From assembly GCF_047496725.1 (NCBI RefSeq), contig NC_132970.1:10835001-10899000 (forward strand): 64,000 nucleotides of DNA, read 5' to 3'. Below the pieces are notes generated by a model. The model was not told the DNA's origin. It was given only the letters and a program-made list of their open reading frames with translations, and did not search any database. Each line of letters opens with the position of its first letter. Positions within the stretch are counted from its first letter, which is position 1. The stretch comes from Anoplolepis gracilipes (Eukaryota; Arthropoda; Insecta; Hymenoptera; Formicidae). The position numbers and the translations under genes were made by a program. Below, in pieces: positions 32,741-45,161 of this stretch.

Positions 32741-35700
32741 GTCTCAATATGACATCAAAAGACGATATTATATTGTTGTATGTTTTCTATATTTCATTTT
32801 TAGAGAGCAAACCATTTTTCTATTTGTAAGACAAAAAATTTAATCATTAAAAATTAGGAAAATAAAATTTCTAAACACATTATTTTATACATATATTATA
32901 TATATATATATATAGCAATAGTTATTTGACAACTTGATAAAATACACATGGTGTAAAAGAAGAAGTAGTTTTTTTAAATCTTTCTTATTTTTATAAAAAT
33001 ATAGTACTAGAGAAATCTACCACGTGACTTTTCAACCACTCTCTATCTCGATTCAGTCAATCTATTTTTCCAACTTTAAACTTTGCTATTCTGAAACTGT
33101 ATGCGCAATGATCTCAACGGACTGTGATTTTTCCACTTTACCTTTTTCGAGATAAAATAAACAACTTTACTATTTGAATTCCGACCGGTATTCTACATGA
33201 ACATTTGCTTTGTACTTGATAAATGTGATCGGTTAAATTTAATTTTAACATTTAATATTAAACGGCATTTTTTTCTTTTTTAAATTAAATCTTAGCGTTT
33301 ATAATCGATAAAAAGTATATGATATTTAATTCATTCTATATCTCTTGACAGTAAACTTTATTCTTCTTCTTTGTTCGAATTTTCGCGATCAGAATTTTTT
33401 ATTTTGTAAGCAGAATATAACATATATATCGAGTGAAAGCGGAGTAACATGAGTTATGTAACATTCGCTGGTCAAATTGTAAAAAACACATTGGCAATTC
33501 GAAATGGCTACAAAAGTACTCTGCATATCATGAATTAAGAACTATTCCAAATTTGTAAATTGGACACATCGCCGCATTCTGAATTATTAATCGCGGATTT
33601 TCTTTCACCTGCGTTCACATTTTTGTCAATATCTTATTCCGCGTGCCAAGAATATAAGTAACTTTTAAAATTAAAGCTTTAGAATAGAAAGAATTTTTCT
33701 TTTTGGCGGAAAAGAAACAAGAAATAGAATTATGATATAACTGTAATTAAAATTTTTTTAATTGTTTTTATCACTACATATAACACTCGTGTTTACTGGC
33801 GAAATTTTTCAAATTGAAAGTGTCATTGTTAAATTTGTAAGAGAGTTGACGGCATAATTAATTACTTCGAAATGAAGTGTCAGCGTCGTAGACGGTATTT
33901 TATCTTACAATTAACGTAAAGAAAGGAATATACACAAAACAGCGACCATAATTATAATTAAAATTAATAACTATAATTAAAATTCATTGAATTGTTTTTA
34001 TCAGAAGCATCAGAAACAATGTTTGCTTTTATGTAGAAATAATATTCCTCAGGTAGAGTTTAAAACGTCGCATTGTCATAATAGATTTTAATTAGTGAGG
34101 GCCTAAAGCGTTATAGTATCGTATATATAAATTATATACTAACAATAAATGATATTTTTTGATAAATCCAGCCGAAATTTTTATCTTATTAATCTCAATA
34201 TAACATCTGCTTTGATATTTTAAGTAGTCAAATTATCCTATTTTATTCTACAATTTTGCGAAAATTCCTTTTTCAACCTCTAATAATAAATAAGAAACTT
34301 CATTTATTATTTATTTGAGATATAAAGTAAGAACTCGATACAATACAATTTTTATATTAATGAAACATATCAAAATTCTTCATATCAGAATCTGTAAACG
34401 TGAAAAAGGTAGAAGTTGAAAATAGGAGCAAAATTTCAGCTCGGGCATACAATAGGAAAATTTCGAGAGCGAGCGTACGCGATCGAGTGCTCCGAACGCG
34501 AAGAGGTAATTAAGCCGTTGTCGACGCGCTTGCATAGCAATAAGCATTAAGACCGCAAGTAATCACGCTGGTTATATTACTGAGAATTTGTAGAGCGTAG
34601 CTCTGCGGTATTTCTGTGAGAGCACTCGTATTAAAATGGCAATGTGGTAGGTTTTCAAAGGGCTTACGATTATTTAAAAATTCGACACGTAATTTCTTTT
34701 TTTTCCGCAAAGAAGAATCTCAGAAAGATTTTTTATGATTTCCTCGGTACTTTAATTATTTCTTCCAGTAGCTATTTATATCAAAATATTTAATGAAATA
34801 ATGATTATAATTTGATGAAAACGTGATTGTAAACGTAAAAGTAATTTTTGCAAGTGACGTCAAACATCTTTTGAAAAATTTATATTGAAAATATATACTT
34901 GGATAATAATGCAAGTGCTGCATTAAAGGGTTTGTTATCTTAATATCAGATCCTGCTTTGCGGTTAAGGTTAAATGGATTTAGATTATATCGTAAAATAA
35001 AGGCCGTCAAAAAAATTGCCTTTTCTTTACATTTTTTTTCATGATAAAAAAGAGATTTTTTAAAAATAGATTACGCTTAAAGTCGCCAAAAGCTGTCCTT
35101 TTTGCTGGGACTTCTCTTCTTTACTAAATAAAATCTATGTCAAAGTAACGACGCCCAATCGGATGCATGGATTTATAGGGTATTAGTGTCAACGATTAAA
35201 CGAATCGGGTGCGATTAAACCATTACGAGGTAGTCGTATTGCGTCTCGGTCGAACGAACATATTCGCTTTCGATGAAAAAGAGACCGAATCTGTGGGCAC
35301 TGCTGACAAGCGTCACGATATTACGCGGCAGCTATGTCGGATTTCATCGGCCATGCTTTCCCCAATTAGTTCGGGGAAATAGGGATCGCGGATTAATTCG
35401 GTTTTGTTATGCTCTGTCAAAACAGTATATCTCATAAAAAAACATATATCGCACGTACCGCTGTAGTAAAGCCTGTGTCGAGTAACAAATGGGTTGCAAC
35501 AGGTCGATATAATCGTCAAGTAAAATTGCAACTTTTATTGGCGGAGCCCGACGGATGCCGGGAGCTTAATTGATGTACTCTCCGTTACACTTTTGCTTCG
35601 TTCGATTTCCTCGTTTCATTCGATTTCCTTTCTTGCGATTCGTGATTTATCTATCTTGGGTGCAGCCGCGTCATCTGATATCGAGTTGTCTTTTTATATG

Positions 35701-38140
35701 AATATATAGTAGCATGTTACCACGGCAAATTGCAAAAAGTTTACCAACATCCAATACCTGTTTTTTACCATGATCCGGGACGGTGCCTCTATATAAAATC
35801 GATGTTCTCTATTAATAGATCAACATTGTAAAGTTTTATATATTTTTTTTCACAGAAGGGATTGTTAAATTATCTCTCTGCCTCGAGGAATTTTTTATCG
35901 GATTTTATAAAGCACTTTTTCATTTGCGTGACAGTATATAGATTATTGGAGAAACAACGTTTTCTTAATTTCAATGACAAGTCAATTCTTTGATAAATCT
36001 AAATATCAATCTTTTTTAAGTTGAAAACGAGTGTCCGTAGTGTTTTATATAAAATATGCAAATGTATGAAATGCATTGTTGACTTATCGTAGTGTATTAA
36101 TCCAAAATTGATAGCAATTTTCGGTTTTTCTATATATATATTTTTTACATAGTTGTATTTGACTAGGCAAAATATTCATATGTAAATTAAACTGCAAAGA
36201 CATGTAGATTTCTCATTATCTTACAATTAGATTTGTAGTTTTTTTGTACATAATTAAAATGTATTTCTTATTTTTTATTGTAAATTACAGTTACATATTT
36301 TTCTCAAATTTTTTACTATATTTGTTATTTTTTTAGACAATTTATTATAAAAAATCGCACAAAATTAATATTTTTCACATTATCTTAATATTTTTTATTA
36401 TAATGTACATAATTTTCAGTTTATTTTTTAAATTTGACATCGTAAAAAAATGGACACATTATATGTACGACTTATAAAACGTTACGAATATATTCTTCAA
36501 ATTAAGCTATGTCGATACTTAGCACAGCAAAGTTTAATTATTTCTGGTCGCATTAGGAGCCAATTTACTCTCTCTCTTTCTATCTCTTTCTGTCTCTTTC
36601 TCTCGTTGACAAACAATGCTAGTTCACTTGCCAAATATTCGCCAAGGCCGAGCTTCAACGCGCCTTTATATTCAGTTTCGCGTTTCATATTTATCAGTAG
36701 TGGAGTAAATGTGCGTATATGTATATATGTGTGTGAGTGAGAATACTGGCGCCCAACAAAAAATCGATTGCGATATCGCGTTAGTTAGTATGCACGATAG
36801 TAAATGAAGGGAGATATATGATGAATAATTCATATCGATTTCTATTTTATATGTGATGGAAAAAAATGTAATATTTGGTTCAATAATTTAATTGTATGTC
36901 AAAATTTCTTGTTATGTTTAACTAATTTAACCGTAATAAAGAATCGCGGTAATATGGCCTGTACCTTCTAACTTGTAAACTGTACTGAAATTACTATCAC
37001 TATGCTGTTATCGATTTTAAATTCATTTAAAGAAATAGATGTACGGTCTAAAGAAGTAACATTTTTCTTCTGGAATTGCATGAAATTTCGGTATTTTACG
37101 AGTGTTATATTTTTTCCGCTTATCAGAAATATATAGATTAATTCCTCCCTTAATAATTTTTGCCTTTTTACGAAATAACATTAAATAATTTCTTATAATT
37201 ATAATAATTAAATAATTTCTTATAATTACAATTTTTTAACTTGAATGATATAATAAGTCTACTTTTAATTGTTTTATGCATCATATATTAAAACGGACTG
37301 TTCGCATATTAAAATATGTGAGCAATGAATACACACATAGTCCGTTATTATACATATGGAGTTTAATGCACATGAAAATGTAACATCTAAAGCCGAATTT
37401 ACATTTTCTGCTTTTATGTTAATAATTTTATATATCAAATCAATAGGTAAAATGATATACGCGTTATATTTTTATTATATTATTTGTGTAAGTTTTTATG
37501 TCCAAAAATAAAACACTTTTTTATTGCAATGTTTTTTATAAATTAAATTGCAAATTTGTTGGATAAGTATTACATGACAATAAAAAATGGAATGCGAGCA
37601 ATTATTTCTCTTTCCTCCAATTAATTGCACTTTTTCAATATGCAAATCTAAATTGATATATGATAGTATATTGAAATACAGTGCAACGTCCGATCAAATT
37701 GACACGAACGAAGCAATTAATGGATGTCAGCGATGATATAACAGCGTACTAATATATGAAGAAAATTAATTAATTTATATATATTTATTATGCGACTAAT
37801 TGCTAATTTATTTTTCAGCTGATCTCTTTATTACACTCTTATTATATTTTAATGTATTTTAAATATATCTTTTATGCTTATTTAATATTTTTTGAAATTA
37901 AAATTAATCGATAAATATTTAACACGAATATACCAAAAATGTTGATAGTCTCTAAATAATAATTCTTGAATATACTGATGTTATATCGATGTGATTGATA
38001 AAGGAAAAAGTTGAATCGCCTCTGGCATGCTAGCATTTCAATAGTTTGAAGAAACTTTATTCGTTGCATGCTTGCATGTGCATTGTGAAACTCAAAGGAA
38101 AACTTAAATGTATTTTGTTTTCAACTTGATACCCTCCTTC
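32741..38140. other. AT-rich desert, island at 35.1-35.7 kb
   Basis: Predominantly AT-rich. A CpG-rich island at about 35080-35680 and smaller ones near 34430-34640 and 36550-36780 break it. A roughly 37-bp word (ATAACTGTAATTAAAATT...) near 33737 recurs diverged near 33968. No gene recognised. Confidence 0.45.
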
Positions 38141-38560
38141 TCCCCTTTTTCGGGTTCTTTTGCCTAGGCTACTAACCGGATTTCAACGATCTCGGGTCGG
38201 AGAGTCCGCGAAACTCGTGCTGAATACTTTCGTGTCTGCGAGAAAGGATAACGCTAACGGCCAGGGACGGCGTGCTCGTCCTCACGTAAAATCCTAATTA
38301 ACGAAATCCATTGTAATCGAGCTCCCTCGCACATTTGAACAAACGTTTTCGAGTCGGACGATAGCGGCCGGCATGAAGCTCAAAATCGCGAAAGTTTGTA
38401 CGGAACATTCCGAATGTTATGGTTCTAAGTGTCGCGTAATGGAATTTAATGGGGCCGGTGGATCCTATTACATCCGCTATCACCATAAATTTTGCAATTT
38501 ATTTCGTTGGCCGACGCTGAAAGTTTATTCCAATGTTCCAAAGTATGAGCAACCGATGCC
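38141..38560. other. CpG-rich island with cysteine-containing ORF
   Basis: GC-rich block with an open + strand frame from ATG 38373 (MKLKIAKVCTEHSECYGSKC...), which runs on into AT-rich sequence. Four of its first 20 codons after the start encode or neighbour cysteines, but no known family fits and an antisense frame is also open. More likely a regulatory island. Confidence 0.3.
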
Positions 38561-38963
38561 AACTGTTCTCAAGAGGAAGAAAAAGTCGTATTGTATTCTA
38601 CATGTTTATATCATACTTTATATTATGTACATTTTATATCCGTCATGGTTATGCAATCTCGCATGAATCTTGCAAAATAAAATAATCGAGAGATTACAAA
38701 GTTATGTGTTTATGATTATTTGTGCGTAGCACTCATGTGCTAAAGAAGAAAAACGTATGATATTTCTCAAGGATGTTTATTATATGATAATAAGTTTATT
38801 TAGATCCATTACACAAAAAACGGAGGATAAAATTGACTAAAGCAAAACAAAAAGAAAAGAAAACCATTTATACCGATTTTGTAATATCAATTTAACTCGA
38901 GATACTTCTTCGTTTTCTCGACGTCTATCATCGACATGAATAATCGATAAGTTCCAATTTTTA

Positions 38964-38988
38964 CAAAAAAAAAAAAAAAAAAAAAAAA
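38964..38988. repeat. poly(A) run, 25 bp
   Basis: Twenty-five consecutive A on the + strand. No retroposed gene body was recognised upstream. Confidence 0.85.
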
Positions 38989-39819
38989 GGAAATAACAAT
39001 CTCTGTTTGATTTTGCTCAAATATGAAAATTTATAAAGTTAATCTAGATCGTAGTCGTTGTGTCCTAAAGTCTTGATAGGATTTAATGACGCCATTATTC
39101 CCGCAGTACGCTGACAAAAAGCTGATTTTTTGTTAGGAATTTCGAGTCATGTTTTCTCTATAACATGCTCGTCTCTTTACCTAGTAAAAGCAGCAGTACT
39201 ACCTCTTTTAGAACGAATCTTTATGCTGATGTTTTCATGCTGTTTGCATATTGGCATTTATTTTTATGGTATTTCTCATCTTACAACTGGTTACGCTATA
39301 TTACGTTATACTAACAACTGTTTAATGCATAACACGTTCTTATGACGATTTTATAATTTTTTGTCGTTGTTACTTATGTGTCGTTTAATCATATAGTTAG
39401 AAAATAATTTTTTTTGCGAAGTTTGACAGTCACATTTTAATGATAAAAATGCGAATTTTATTGATATTATAAAAAACATGTTGCTAATAAACAAAAAAAA
39501 TGTAATTTTGAAAATTAAGAACTTTAAAACATTTTTAAAATTTATTAACAAAAAGTATTTGTGACTTTACCTTCTGCATTTTTATTATTGATAATCATAT
39601 GCATAAATAAGTGTATAATATAATAAAGCGAATCGTGAGAATTAATATTGTTGATGACGTCTATTGATTGAAATTGGCATGTAAATACGATGCTGCGTTT
39701 CAAATTTCATGTTTGAATTACAATAGATTAACTCGATGCTTGTAATATTGCGTGAATGTCTAGCGATGTGCAATAAACGTAATAAACTAACTGTATTATT
39801 TTGATGGCGGTATAAGGCC

Positions 39820-40375
39820 CGACATAAAAAAAGCGCTTATGTTAGCCGGGTTATCGGTATCAAATTTTGTCCGATGCCATCATTGCCCGGTAATTTATGC
39901 CAGGCGAATAAATATGTGATGAGCGTCGCTATCGCAAACACCAAAGTTGACGCTCCGCGTTACACGCTCTACGTTTTATTGTCAGGCTGCCGTGTATGAC
40001 GTATACGCGGTTATCTAGTTCCCGTTTATGCGTGTTATTTGCAACTCGCCGTCCCTTCTGGTTTCAATAAAACACCGTCGGTTTAATTCGTATACATCGC
40101 GCTGTTTCACTATATTTCACTGAAAATGAGATATTGATATCGCGTCGACAAGTAATCCACTGATAAAAGATTCATTTCCCGAGAAAAATGCCGACGGCTG
40201 TGACACGATACGCGTGTGAAATCGGATAAACTGCACTCTCGTCATGCGGAAATATTTCAACACCTTTGCGAGAACAACCGATAGCATTCGATGACACAAA
40301 AGTGAAAGATGTGTTCGCGCGCGAAAAAGAGAAAAGAGAAATTTTCTTAGATTTTATATATAAATTATTTCTTTC

Positions 40376-40423
<48 letters not shown>

Positions 40424-40500
40424 TCTCTTAGCCTTTCGAAATTGTTCTTATTCTCATTTCGAAGTATTGATTCATCCCGACGACTCTTAAAACATCGAAT
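39820..40500. other. CpG-rich island and (CT)n tract
   Basis: GC-richer block at about 39820-40320 followed by a (CT)n tract at 40381-40420. Open frames here are not convincing. Confidence 0.45.
40381..40420. repeat. (CT)n microsatellite
   Basis: Forty bases of CT with one interruption. Confidence 0.9.
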
Positions 40501-41317
40501 ATCAGTCTCAATACAGTTCTTTTGCATGCAAAACCTTTGTTTTACACTATACTGTCATGGAATATAAAGAGATACAGGATCAATTGATGCTTAATGGTTT
40601 CTGGAATCTTGAAATTTATTGCTATGGCATAAGTTCCATGATATTCAATTTCTTCTTTGCATATTATTTCTGGGAGTATATTAGAGAAACCTGAAGAAAT
40701 CTCAGAGATGAATAATAGGAAATCAGTTGATTTAAGCAAATTGTTTGTAATAACTACACGCATTGAATTATAAACTAATTATATAACAATTTGTTGATGC
40801 ATCTGAAAATATTCTTTGACATACATTAATTGGGCACAGTATCAAGAAAACGTTCTCACCAGCTTATTAACCGGAAGCAGATTGCCGACATTTGTATTGG
40901 ATTATTGATTTGCAACTACGCGGCTCGTTCTACGCTGATGTTTCCTCGGCATCGTTTCCTATATCGACATTCCGACCGTCTTCTATAATGTACAATATTG
41001 GTGATATTCATACTGACAACCGGAGCCGAGGATTATCATTGCGTTACGAATAAACCTGTCTTGTCAGCAATGAAGATTCAGCCTTTAATACCAATGACAC
41101 GTAAGCGTCGGCATATTGATGTTGTATTTTGAGTCAGTTGCGCTCCGCAGAGAAATTATAATTGCGAATTTATATTACTAGAATATTACAAGGTACGCCC
41201 TATATATTGTATATAAATATATATAGATTTTTTTCTCAAATTAAATATATTACATATTAAAAGGAAATAAATGGCGCGTGCTTTGTAATGTTTTAGTAAT
41301 ATAAATTCGTAGTTATA

Positions 41318-41343
41318 GTATATATGCATATATATTATATATA

Positions 41344-41411
<68 letters not shown>
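41318..41411. repeat. long (TA)n microsatellite
   Basis: More than 90 bases of TA with a few phase shifts, directly abutting a near-perfect palindrome. Confidence 0.9.
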
Positions 41412-41413
<2 letters not shown>

Positions 41414-41494
41414 GTATTTAATTGTAAGTTGCATATATAATTATAAATATACATATATTTATAATTGTATATACAACTTACAATTAGATACATT
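41411..41494. repeat. 84-bp near-perfect palindrome
   Basis: The halves pair about the centre 41452/41453 with only a few mismatches (for example 41418/41487 and 41432/41473). Outer word AATGTATTTAATTGTAAGTT, inner ATAATTATAAATAT. It may be a foldback element or a replication product. Confidence 0.8.
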
Positions 41495-41970
41495 ACATAC
41501 ATTCGAATAATTACAATTTAATTGTAATTACAATTTAATTACCCCTTTTTCCACCTACACCTTTTTCTCTATTATATATACACCTTTTTTGCTCCTGCCT
41601 CCTTCTCTTCTTTTTTATCGTTTATTTTGTTTATTCTCTTTTATTTTTTTTCTCTCTTCTCTCTTCTTTCTTCTTTTTTCTTTATTTAATTTCCTGTTCC
41701 CTCTATCTCTTTTTTCTTTTTTCCTTCATCGGTCACAATTTTTTCTTTTCTATTTTCTTTTTTCTATACTTCTCTAAAATTCCCGATTCTTTGCCTTAAT
41801 CTTGTTACGTTTCAAAACAGTATCTTTTACAATCCTTTTACAATTCTCTCTATCTCCTCTTCTTCTTTTTTTTTAGGAAAATTTTTTTTTTTTCTTTTGC
41901 TTTAATAATTTTTGTCACCTTTTATTCTTCTTTTCCTCTTCGTTGCTTTTACTCCTTTTTCTCTTCTTCC

Positions 41971-42219
41971 TTTTTCTCTCTTTCTCTTCCTTTTCTTCAT
42001 TTAATTTCTTGTTTCCTTTCCTTGCTCTTTTTCTTTTCTTTTCTTTTAAACTTCTTTCAAACTTTTTTTCTTTTTTATTACATTTCTGTTACATTTTTTA
42101 CTTTTATAAAATGAGGAGAAATTATTTGTCTTTTGCCTGATATTAGAAGTTTTATTTAAGAACCTTATATATATTATTAACCTTATATATATATATATAT
42201 ATATATAAGGTTTTTAGGA

Positions 42220-42266
<47 letters not shown>

Positions 42267-42776
42267 GTCCGTGCCACCGATCGAAACACACACACACAGC
42301 ACACCAACACTCGCGAGCCGCAAAATAATTAAAACATTTATTTAAAGGAACAAATAAGAACGTTTTAATAACCAACAATAAATTATGTACACCAAATGAG
42401 AAATTGCGAAGCCGTTCGAAAGTACGTCCGACACGGTCGATAGCTATTCAAAAATCTGGCAATCGTTATTTATTTATTAATCTCTTGACAACGGAGACTT
42501 TTCCGGGACAACTTCATCTGAAGATAACTTTAGCCCACCGATAGCAGGGCCGCAACAATATATATATATATATATATAAGGTTAATAATATATATAAGGT
42601 TCTTAAATAAAACTTCTAATATCAGGCAAAAGACAAATAATTTCTCCTCATTTTATAAAAGTAAAAAATGTAACAGAAATGTAATAAAAAAGAAAAAAAG
42701 TTTGAAAGAAGTTTAAAAGAAAAAGAGCAAGGAAAGGAAACAAGAAATTAAATGAAGAAAAGGAAGAGAAAGAGAG
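41971..42776. repeat. long inverted repeat, arms about 235 bp
   Basis: The left arm, about 41971-42215, and right arm, about 42543-42776, are inverted copies. Both hold the word GCCTGATATTAGAAGTTTTA or its complement, and both share the CTTGCTCTTT and TTTCTTGTTTCCTTTCCTTG blocks. The right arm lacks about 10 bp of a TTTTC run. The loop of about 330 bp holds (TA)n and a probable solo LTR. Confidence 0.9.
42261..42557. mobile_element. probable solo LTR (297 bp)
   Basis: The segment begins TGTTGTGTCCGTGCC and ends GCAGGGCCGCAACA, so it has TG...CA ends with a TGTTG/CAACA inverted repeat, as in LTRs of Bel/Pao-like and other retrotransposons. It sits in a (TA)n tract, so a target duplication such as ATATA cannot be told from the repeat. 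Its base composition is quite unlike the surrounding DNA. No internal retroviral-type coding region is present. Confidence 0.55.
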
Positions 42777-42868
42777 AAAAAAATAGATGTCAAAAAATTA
42801 AAAAAATAATTATTATATATATATATATATAATAATTATTTTTTTAATTTTTTGACATCTATTTTTTT
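42777..42868. repeat. perfect 92-bp palindrome
   Basis: All 46 base pairs match about the centre 42822/42823, with no spacer. The outer word is AAAAAAATAGATGTC and the centre is (AT)n. It begins exactly where the right arm of the long inverted repeat ends. Confidence 0.95.
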
Positions 42869-43330
42869 CTCATTACATTTTTGCCACTTCTATCTATATC
42901 TATATTGTTTTCATTTTAACCACAATCTTTAATTATATTCCCTTTCCTTTTTTTTCTCTAAACTTATATTTTATTTTCTTCCATTTTCTTTATTTCTCTA
43001 AGCTTTTATTATATTTTATCATTTTCTTTTGTTCAACACTCTCCAAAGTAATCACTGCAATTTTTTCTCACTGTTCTGTATTGTATCTTTGAATTTTTTT
43101 AACTTTTTCCATATAACCCTGACTTCTATCAAGTCCATCAACTTTTTTATCTTAAATTTATTTTTTTTAAATCTCTGTTCCATTCTCACTCCTTTCATTT
43201 TTATGCTTTTTCTTCTCTCATCTTTTTTCATCTTGATCTTTATTATAATGACTTTATTTTATTCTACAGTTCCCCTTTTGTTTTCTTATTTCTGTCCTTC
43301 TTTTTCTTCCTTCCTCTAATCGGTATTTTT

Positions 43331-45130
43331 CTTTTCCTTTTTCTTAAATATGTACTCAACAGTGCTGCAACTTTTATTACGAAATATCCACATTATTATA
43401 AAAAATGTGCATATCTCTTTATTTGTTAACAGATTTTGTAAACAACCACTATGCTTACAATAAAGTTCTGTTTTAATCATTTAATTTGGTATAGGAGAAA
43501 ATATACCAATATCGTACTACTTAAGATATTTTACATTATATTTCTTATTTGATATTAATTTGTACGCAAATTAATATTGAGCTTTTTAATTTGGTTTAAG
43601 AAACTTACTTATTAGATGTTTAACTTATTATCAAAAACAAATTAATTTGTTTTATAAACCTTTTTATAATATAGTATAAAAAGTAGTTAGTAATTAGTCT
43701 TCTAAATTTAGACGTATTGATTTCTAAAATCGTACCTTTTTTAACAGTGGTAAATTTACGAAAAGAAACAATAAAACAAATATAGATGAGAAAAGAAATC
43801 GTTTACTAATACATATTTATATATGTATATTAAAAACAATATAAAAAATATCCAACATATAATAATTAAGAAATGACATATTTACATTAATATTCATTAA
43901 TATTTTATTAATAACAAATGAAGAAAAAAATATTTAGCATAAAGTAACAATTATTAAATAGCATATTTATAACAATTGAGTTTATAAATAATAATAATAA
44001 ATTTTTGCTTTTTTTTGATATATTTTTTCAAATCATATCGGTACGATATAAGAAACTTTGTGATGGTAGAGAAGAGAAATGTAATCAGAAATATGATCAG
44101 TTTATATTTATAAATATTGATTTGATCTTTATAATAAATGTAATGTATACATTAAATAAGTGTAAAATATTCTACAATATACTTTTAAAATACAAATAAA
44201 TCTACTTTTATAAAAATACAACGATATAAAATAAAACTGCATTATTAAATTATTATCAGCTAAGATAAGTTAATATTTTTTCGCTCTATTTTCAATTTTT
44301 ACCGATAATTTTTTCGTAAAAATGAAATAATAAATATTTGAAACTTATAAAATATCTCTTTCTTTTTGTTTAATGATTTAATATTTATTATTCGATAAAA
44401 CATGTTTTTTTTTAAGAAATTAAACTTGATATGACAACACAACTCTCGAGAAATTAAGTTCTCGATATAAACACAAAATATTAAAATATAATATAAAAAA
44501 GAAAAGTAGAGTTTTGATAGTAATCTATTATTTGATAAGATATGGTTAGCAATTTTTTTTATTTCTTCTGTTCTTGTAATAGCGATCTGATTTTTCAATC
44601 GATAAAATTCGAACTTTAGTACTGACATTGTTACTATTGTGACGAACACCAAGTAAAGTTGCGTATGGTTCGTGGAATACGACGCATCGAGAGAGCCAAA
44701 GAGCTCCGACTTTGATTTCTAAATCTTTTTAAGTTGTACATAAATGTCGCGGCGCATCTGTGGAATGCTGAACTTTCTTAAGCTTCAAATCTTACGTCCA
44801 AACTTTTTCCATAAAGTTGGCTTTGTACCAGGTTGCGTTTTGCATTATAAGTTTCGTGGCCATCGACATTGCGACAAAATCGAGGTCCATACATTACTTG
44901 GCGAGTAACAAAATTGTAACATTATTCCGTAAATTTCTTTTATTAATTTTAATTTTATTAATTAGACATTGAACAATTCAATAAATATATAAATTCAATA
45001 TCATATTAATTTTAAAAAAGTCTCAGTTATTTGGACAAGTATTTTAAACAAAGAATTCATTCAAAATCACAATATATGCAATATGATAATATGCAGTATT
45101 TGTGATATATATAATAGCAATAATGATTTT

Positions 45131-45161
<31 letters not shown>

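Larger units (their letters stand above)
41540..43330. repeat. polypyrimidine domain with nested inverted repeats
   Basis: About 1.8 kb with the + strand made mostly of T and C (TTTTCTT, CTCTCTT, TTCCTTTT words). The exception is 42560-42790, where it turns purine-rich because the left arm is repeated inverted. Open frames of Phe, Leu and Ser codons result from the composition and are not genes. Confidence 0.75.

Noticed and set aside
41589..43319. Several Phe/Leu/Ser-rich frames on the + strand
   Set aside because: Translation of polypyrimidine DNA; composition alone keeps stops away.
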